Source of the DNA: Alicyclobacillus sendaiensis NBRC 100866
GTDB taxonomy: Bacteria; Bacillota; Bacilli; Alicyclobacillales; Alicyclobacillaceae
DNA length: 46,231 bases
NCBI RefSeq assembly: GCF_001552675.1
Contig: NZ_BCRQ01000016.1
Span: 1 to 46,231 of the forward strand
Direction of reading: 5' to 3'
The translations under genes were made by a program, and so were the position numbers. Below the pieces are notes generated by a model that saw nothing but the letters and a program-made list of their open reading frames with translations, ran no database searches and was not told the DNA's origin. This document shows, piece after piece, positions 42,268 through 46,231 of the stretch; within the stretch, counting starts at the first letter, position 1, and each line of letters opens with the position of its first letter.

Positions 42268-42302
42268 CTAACGTTGACGTTAGTTTCCGATTGGCGTAGA
42301 CT
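42268..42302 (+). promoter_or_regulatory. MerR-gene promoter with dyad operator
   Basis: TTGACG (42274-42279) and TAGACT (42297-42302) are spaced by 17 bases. The dyad CTAACG-TTGA-CGTTAG (42268-42283) overlaps the -35. MerR-type operators usually lie inside a 19-base spacer, so this arrangement suggests repression, perhaps autoregulation. Confidence 0.65.
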
Positions 42303-42329
42303 TGGCGGTGGTGTGCGAGGAGGTGGAAG

Positions 42330-42803
42330 ATGGATCGCGACAAAGCGTGGACCGTGGAGGCCGTGGCAGAGCGGCTGGGCGTGACGCCGCGCACACTCCA
42401 CTACTACGAGGAAAAGGGCCTCATTCCGGAAGTTCCGCGAACACCTGGCGGGCATCGCGTGTATGACGAGGACACCATTGAACGCATTGAACACATCCTT
42501 CGCCTCAAAGAAGCGCTCGGCTACTCCTTGCAAGAAATTCGGTCCATCCTCGACACGGAAGATCGGTTGAAGACGTATCGAACGCGGATTGCAGAGGGTC
42601 AAGAGCCTGAGCACAACGTGGAAATGCTCGCCGATGCCGTTCGGCTTCTGGAAAACGTGGTTCGCCACATTGACGAGAAGATGACGAGGCTCGCGGCCAT
42701 GCGCGAGCAGTACTCGGACCGGTTGGCGCGCATTCGGGCCAGATTGCAACGCGAAGAGGCCGCCCATCGCGCGGTGGATGCGAGCAATGGAGAAAGTGAG
42801 TGA
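42330..42803 (+). CDS. MerR-family transcription regulator
   Basis: 157 residues. The N-terminal winged helix TVEAVAERLGVTPRTLHYYEEKGLI, with GGHRVYDEDTIERIEHILRLKEALGYSLQEI, is the MerR DNA-binding domain, followed by a long coiled coil (about 95-145) for dimerisation. No cysteine cluster for metals and no separate drug-binding domain, so the inducer is probably a small molecule bound at the short C-terminus. The ATG at 42330 has GGAGGTGGAAG upstream. It overlaps the MFS exporter gene by four bases and most likely controls it. Confidence 0.93.
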   Translation: MDRDKAWTVEAVAERLGVTPRTLHYYEEKGLIPEVPRTPGGHRVYDEDTIERIEHILRLKEALGYSLQEIRSILDTEDRLKTYRTRIAEGQEPEHNVEMLADAVRLLENVVRHIDEKMTRLAAMREQYSDRLARIRARLQREEAAHRAVDASNGESE

Positions 42804-44521
42804 GGACGTTGAATGCGAGAAGTCCTGCGTACAAGTGGATTGCGCTTTCCAACACCACACTTGGTGTCCTGATGGCGTCCATCAATGGCACCATTCTGGT
42901 CATTGCGCTGCCGGTGATCTTCGCGGGCATTCACGTCAATCCCCTCCAGAGCGGCCAAACCAGCCTGTTGCTCTGGGTGCTCATGGGCTTCAACGTGGCG
43001 ACGACGGTGTTGTTGGTTACCTTCGGCAGGTTGTCCGACATGTTCGGGCGCGTGCGCCTGTACAACCTGGGGTTTCTCGTCTTCACCCTGGGCTCCGTCC
43101 TGTGTTCGCTGACGTGGAGCCAGGGCCGTGCGGGCGAGCTGGAGCTCATCATCTTCCGCATGATCCAGGGGATTGGCGGCGCCTTCCTCTTTTCCAACAG
43201 CGCCGCGATTCTCACCGACGCGTTTCCCAACAACCAACGCGGCTTGGCGCTCGGTCTCAACCAAATCGCAGCGGTCGCGGGAAGCGTGGTAGGGCTTGTC
43301 TTGGGTGGGATTCTCGCCTCGACAGGTCACTGGCGATATGTGTTTCTCGTGAACGTTCCGATAGGAATTTTCGGGACCGTCTGGGCGTACCTCATGTTAA
43401 AGGAGATTGCGAAGCCGCAGCGGGATGCGAAACTCGACATTCCGGGTAACGCGAGCTTGGCCCTCGGCGTCCTGGCCCTGATGCTCGCGCTGACGTACGG
43501 CATCATGCCGTATGAAGGACACAGCATGGGATGGACGTCGCCGATGGTCTTGGCGCTCCTCGTCGGCGGTGTCGTGATGCTCGGCGTGTTTGGCGTGATC
43601 GAGCGGCGCATGCCGGATCCGCTGTTTCGCCTGGAGTTGTTCCGCATTCGGCCGTTTACGCTCGGCAACGTGGCGCTCTTCATGGGATCGCTTGCGCGCG
43701 GTGGCCTGAGCTTCATGCTCATCATATGGCTGCAGGGCATCTATCTGCCGCTCCACGGGGTGTCGTACGCCGACACACCGCTCATCGCGGGGCTTTACAC
43801 CCTGCCGCAGATGGTGGGCTTTCTCGCCGCCGGTCCGCTGAGCGGGTACCTGTCCGACAAGTTCGGGCAGCGCGCCTTTGCAACGGGCGGCCTTTTGGTC
43901 AGCGCGGCGGGATTCTTGCTGCTCGCGGCCCTGCCCATCGATTTCAACCGCTATGCGTTCTGGGCGGACATCTTCGTCATCGGCGTGGGGATGGGCCTGT
44001 TTGCCTCGCCGAACAACGCCTCCATCATGAGCTCCGTACCCGCGGAGTTTCGCGGCGTGGCATCCGGCATGCGCTCTACCTTTAACAACGCGGGGCAAAT
44101 GATGAGCATGGGCATCTTCTTCTCCATCGTGGTGGCTGGCCTCGCGGCGAAATTGCCGCAGGCGCTCGTGTCGGGGCTCACGGCGCACGGCGTGCCGGCG
44201 CAAGCGGCGGAGGCCATCGCGAAACTGCCGCCTACCTCGTCGCTCTTCGCGGCGCTCCTTGGCTACAACCCGCTCGAGTCCCTGCTCGGCCCGAGCGGCC
44301 TGAACGTGCTCGGCAAGCTGCCCGCATCGCAAACCACCGTGATCACGGGCAAGCACTTCTTCCCGACGCTCATGGCAGCGCCGTTTCACACTGGCCTCGC
44401 GCTCGCGTTTATCATCTCCGCGGCGCTCATGGTGATTGGCGCGGTGGCCTCGATATTTCGTGGCACGTACCAAGCGCCTCAGGCCATCTCGACGCGCGAA
44501 GCGGAGCGTATCGCCAAGTGA
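42800..44521 (+). CDS. MFS multidrug exporter, DHA2 (EmrB/QacA-like) family
   Basis: 573 residues with about 14 membrane helices. Features of the 14-helix drug:proton antiporters are visible: WIALSNTTLGVLMASINGTILVIALP as helix 1, motif A FGRLSDMFGRVRL, its second-half counterpart GPLSGYLSDKFGQRA, and a long loop before the last helices (about 470-520). It should export drugs or other toxic organics using the proton gradient. The GTG at 42800 overlaps the merR stop (GTGA), so the genes are translationally coupled; a TTG at 42809 is an alternative. Substrate unknown. Confidence 0.93.
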   Translation: MRTLNARSPAYKWIALSNTTLGVLMASINGTILVIALPVIFAGIHVNPLQSGQTSLLLWVLMGFNVATTVLLVTFGRLSDMFGRVRLYNLGFLVFTLGSVLCSLTWSQGRAGELELIIFRMIQGIGGAFLFSNSAAILTDAFPNNQRGLALGLNQIAAVAGSVVGLVLGGILASTGHWRYVFLVNVPIGIFGTVWAYLMLKEIAKPQRDAKLDIPGNASLALGVLALMLALTYGIMPYEGHSMGWTSPMVLALLVGGVVMLGVFGVIERRMPDPLFRLELFRIRPFTLGNVALFMGSLARGGLSFMLIIWLQGIYLPLHGVSYADTPLIAGLYTLPQMVGFLAAGPLSGYLSDKFGQRAFATGGLLVSAAGFLLLAALPIDFNRYAFWADIFVIGVGMGLFASPNNASIMSSVPAEFRGVASGMRSTFNNAGQMMSMGIFFSIVVAGLAAKLPQALVSGLTAHGVPAQAAEAIAKLPPTSSLFAALLGYNPLESLLGPSGLNVLGKLPASQTTVITGKHFFPTLMAAPFHTGLALAFIISAALMVIGAVASIFRGTYQAPQAISTREAERIAK

Positions 44522-44534
44522 CCCTTGGCGCGCA

Positions 44535-45086
44535 TCAAAGCTGCCACAGCGCCCTCACGGACGTGGTCACCGCCGTCGCGCCAGCCGCGATGGCCCGCTC
44601 CACGTCCTCGGGAGTGCGCACAAATCCGCCCGCGAGCACCGGCAGCCCCGTCTGCTCGCGGATCTCCGCAATGAGCCGGGGCACCACGCCCGGCAGGACC
44701 TCCAGGAAATCCGGCCTCGCCTGTTGCAGCACGCGGTAACTCGTGCGCAGGCTGTGCGAGTCAATGAGGAACACGCGTTGGATGGCGATCACGCCCTGCT
44801 TTTTCGCCGTCGCAATCACGCTCGCGTGCGTGGAGATGATGCCGTACGGCCGGATCATTTGGCACAGAAACTGCGTCCCCGCCTCGTCGTGCTTCAGCCC
44901 CTGAATCAAATCCGCGTGCAGGATGAGGCGCTTGCCCGCTTTGCCCGCCATGCGCATCAAGCTCGGCAGCGCAGTCAGATTCGTCTCCAACAGCACCACC
45001 ACCGGATGCGGCGTCTGCATCAGCTCCTCGAAGTCCTTCAGACTGCGCACGGCGGGCAGCACGCGCCGGCCCTCGAACGGGTTCAT
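44535..45086 (-). CDS. glpP: Glycerol-3-phosphate-responsive antiterminator GlpP
   Basis: 183 residues of the GlpP family (COG1954), TIM-barrel RNA-binding antiterminators. Hallmarks: VVVLLETNLTALPSL, the LILHADLIQGLKHDEAGTQFLCQ block, PYGIISTHASVIATAKK, AIQRVFLIDSHSL, PDFLEVLPGVVPRLI and GLPVLAGGFVRTPEDVERAIAAGATAVTTS. In Bacillus GlpP with glycerol-3-phosphate binds glpD and glpF leader RNA and prevents termination; matching leader terminators occur here at 34330-34383 and 39150-39211. The ATG at 45086 overlaps the stop of the LacI-type regulator (ATGA). It is convergent with the MFS gene at 13 bases. Confidence 0.95.
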   Translation of the reverse strand: MNPFEGRRVLPAVRSLKDFEELMQTPHPVVVLLETNLTALPSLMRMAGKAGKRLILHADLIQGLKHDEAGTQFLCQMIRPYGIISTHASVIATAKKQGVIAIQRVFLIDSHSLRTSYRVLQQARPDFLEVLPGVVPRLIAEIREQTGLPVLAGGFVRTPEDVERAIAAGATAVTTSVRALWQL

Positions 45087-46096
45087 GCGCGCTTGCGCTC
45101 CGCGGACGACCGCTCGATCACGACCGGCCGTATGCGCTCCACCTGCGCCGGAAGCGCCTCCCCCTTGATGAGCCGCATGAGCATGGCGGCCGCCTGCTGG
45201 CCCTGCTGAAACACTGGCTGTTGAATGGTCGTCAGCGCGGGCGTGCTCGCCCCCGCCACGTCGGAGTCGTCGAAGCCGAGGATGGAGATGTCGTCAGGAA
45301 CGCGAAGGCCCGCGCTCGAGGCCGCGCGCAGCGCCCCAATGGCCATGTAGTCATTGAAGCAGAAGACCGCCGTCGGCCGATCCGGCGCCTCCAAGATCCG
45401 CCGCATCCCCACTTCACCGCTCTCCATGTCGAACTGGCCGTGCGCCACCCAATCCTCGCGCCAGGTGAGGCCGAGATCGCGAAACACGGCCTGAACCGCC
45501 TGCAGGCGCAGCACGTTGTCCACGTGTTCGCCCGGCCCCGCAATGATCCCGATGGAACGATGCCCCAGATGGTACAGGTGCCGAATGGCGAGCCCGACGC
45601 CCTCCGCCTGATCGATGACCACGCAGTGCTCGGGGTTCGCGGCCGGATCCTGTTGCATATACACGACGGGAAATTTGTCGGGCAGATCCTTCAGCAACCG
45701 CTCCGTGACGCCGGAGAATTGGGGCAGGATGAGCATCCCGTCGACAGAATGTTCAAGCGCTTTTTTCGCTAAAACATCGAGTTTGTCGGGCATCACAATG
45801 TCGAACTGCATCGCATAGTTGTCCTCGGCGAGGACCTTCGAAATGCCCGCGAGCATGGGGAACAAATAGCCGTTCAAGCGAGGATCCAGACTCGGGTTGA
45901 CGATGTAAAACCCAATGGAAAACACCTTGCCCGCGCGCAGGCTGCGAGCGCTCATCTTCGGATGATAATTGAGCTCTCGCGCCGCCTCGAGCACCTTGCG
46001 CAGGGATTCTTCGCTCACGCGCTTGCCATTTAGCGCCCAGGAGACCGTCGTGGGCGACACCCCCGCCAGGCGCGCGATATCCTTGACCGTGGCCAC
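45083..46096 (-). CDS. LacI-family transcription regulator
   Basis: About 337 residues. The N-terminal HTH and hinge (TVKDIARLAGVSPTTVSWALNGKRVSEESLRKVLEAAREL) is clear LacI, and the rest is a periplasmic-binding-protein-like effector domain (IGFYIVNPS, DGMLILPQFSG, IGIIAGPGEHVDNVLR, FCFNDYMAIGALRAASSAGLRVPDDISILGFDD). The GTG at 46096 has GGAGGG eight bases upstream; an ATG at 46141 in the same frame has no support. Co-translated with glpP through a four-base overlap, so it may add carbohydrate control to glycerol metabolism. A palindromic operator lies between it and a divergent promoter at the window edge. Confidence 0.93.
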   Translation of the reverse strand: MATVKDIARLAGVSPTTVSWALNGKRVSEESLRKVLEAARELNYHPKMSARSLRAGKVFSIGFYIVNPSLDPRLNGYLFPMLAGISKVLAEDNYAMQFDIVMPDKLDVLAKKALEHSVDGMLILPQFSGVTERLLKDLPDKFPVVYMQQDPAANPEHCVVIDQAEGVGLAIRHLYHLGHRSIGIIAGPGEHVDNVLRLQAVQAVFRDLGLTWREDWVAHGQFDMESGEVGMRRILEAPDRPTAVFCFNDYMAIGALRAASSAGLRVPDDISILGFDDSDVAGASTPALTTIQQPVFQQGQQAAAMLMRLIKGEALPAQVERIRPVVIERSSAERKRA

Positions 46097-46180
46097 GCGT
46101 CCATCCCTCCTCGTGCCGGATGTCTGTTGATCTATGTTCACACGGATGGGTCGGTCTGCACAACCCGAAAAACAGGCTCA

Positions 46181-46209
46181 TTGACATTATAGACAACCGA
46201 CGCTATAAC
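46181..46209 (+). promoter_or_regulatory. Strong divergent sigma-A promoter pointing out of the window
   Basis: TTGACA (46181-46186) and TATAAC (46204-46209) are spaced by 17 bases on the plus strand. A TATAAT for the opposite direction (46191-46186, minus) overlaps it and probably serves lacI-glpP. The divergent gene lies beyond the right edge. Confidence 0.75.
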
Positions 46210-46213
46210 GAAA

Positions 46214-46228
46214 GTAAATCGATTTTAC
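46214..46228. promoter_or_regulatory. Probable LacI-family operator
   Basis: GTAAA-TCGAT-TTTAC is a 15-base palindrome containing the central CG typical of LacI-family operators. It covers the expected start point of the divergent plus promoter and lies upstream of the lacI promoter, so the LacI-type protein encoded here could control both directions. Confidence 0.65.
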
Positions 46229-46231
46229 TAG

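Noticed and set aside
41961-42860. Minus-strand frame covering the array end and the merR gene
   Set aside because: Opposite strand of merR and repeats, no motif.

Overview
The window looks like chromosome of a thermoacidophilic, fairly GC-rich Firmicute, most probably Alicyclobacillus (A. acidocaldarius-like). This is inferred from family content, not from an alignment: a kumamolisin-type sedolisin, a hopanoid-associated glycosyltransferase (HpnB), a GlpP-controlled glycerol regulon, a Gram-positive LexA box, a GH67 alpha-glucuronidase cluster, strong GGAGG ribosome-binding sites and many GTG/TTG starts. No rRNA, tRNA, transposase or phage block was found.

Layout. 1-2841: a low-GC ABC exporter pair on the minus strand (ATPase cut by the window edge, large membrane subunit), followed by about 580 bases without a convincing gene. 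3425-6314: gamma-glutamyltransferase-like enzyme and M29 aminopeptidase (minus). 6518-11774: phospholipid-headgroup cluster (plus), ugpA-ugpE-ugpB, glycerophosphodiester phosphodiesterase and a phospholipase-D-like lipoprotein, closed by a clear terminator. 11857-16645: FAD dehydrogenase, a small DUF4406 protein whose promoter carries a perfect LexA box, thymidine kinase, a short-chain dehydrogenase and a CvpA-transglutaminase fusion. 16630-19392: a minus-strand operon of an unusual HTH-guanylate kinase fusion followed by a Cache-type histidine kinase without response regulator. 19500-23891: HpnB, a FUSC-family membrane protein and a second orphan, sporulation-type histidine kinase. 24122-25864: DUF3311 plus Na+/solute symporter with a structured leader. 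26052-30367: DUF2306 protein, then GntR regulator-SDR-alpha-glucuronidase (glucuronoxylan use). 30495-32372: sedolisin. 32604-39029: glycerol regulon, glpFK-dhaKLM plus separate glpD, both units with leader terminators. 39348-40963: Pit phosphate transporter with DUF47 partner. 41529-42152: CRISPR array of nine repeats and eight spacers, with no cas genes in view. 42330-44521: MerR regulator with MFS exporter. 44535-46096: lacI-type regulator and glpP, with a divergent promoter leaving the right edge.

How it fits together. Glycerol and glycerol-phosphate are the main theme: Ugp/GDPD would supply glycerol-3-phosphate from lipid headgroups, GlpF/GlpK/GlpD metabolise glycerol, DhaKLM phosphorylates dihydroxyacetone with PTS phosphate, and GlpP, encoded in the same window, is the expected antiterminator for the glpD and glpF leaders. 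The most novel-looking items are the HTH-guanylate kinase fusion with its co-transcribed sensor kinase, the LexA-controlled DUF4406 gene, the CvpA-transglutaminase fusion and the isolated CRISPR array.
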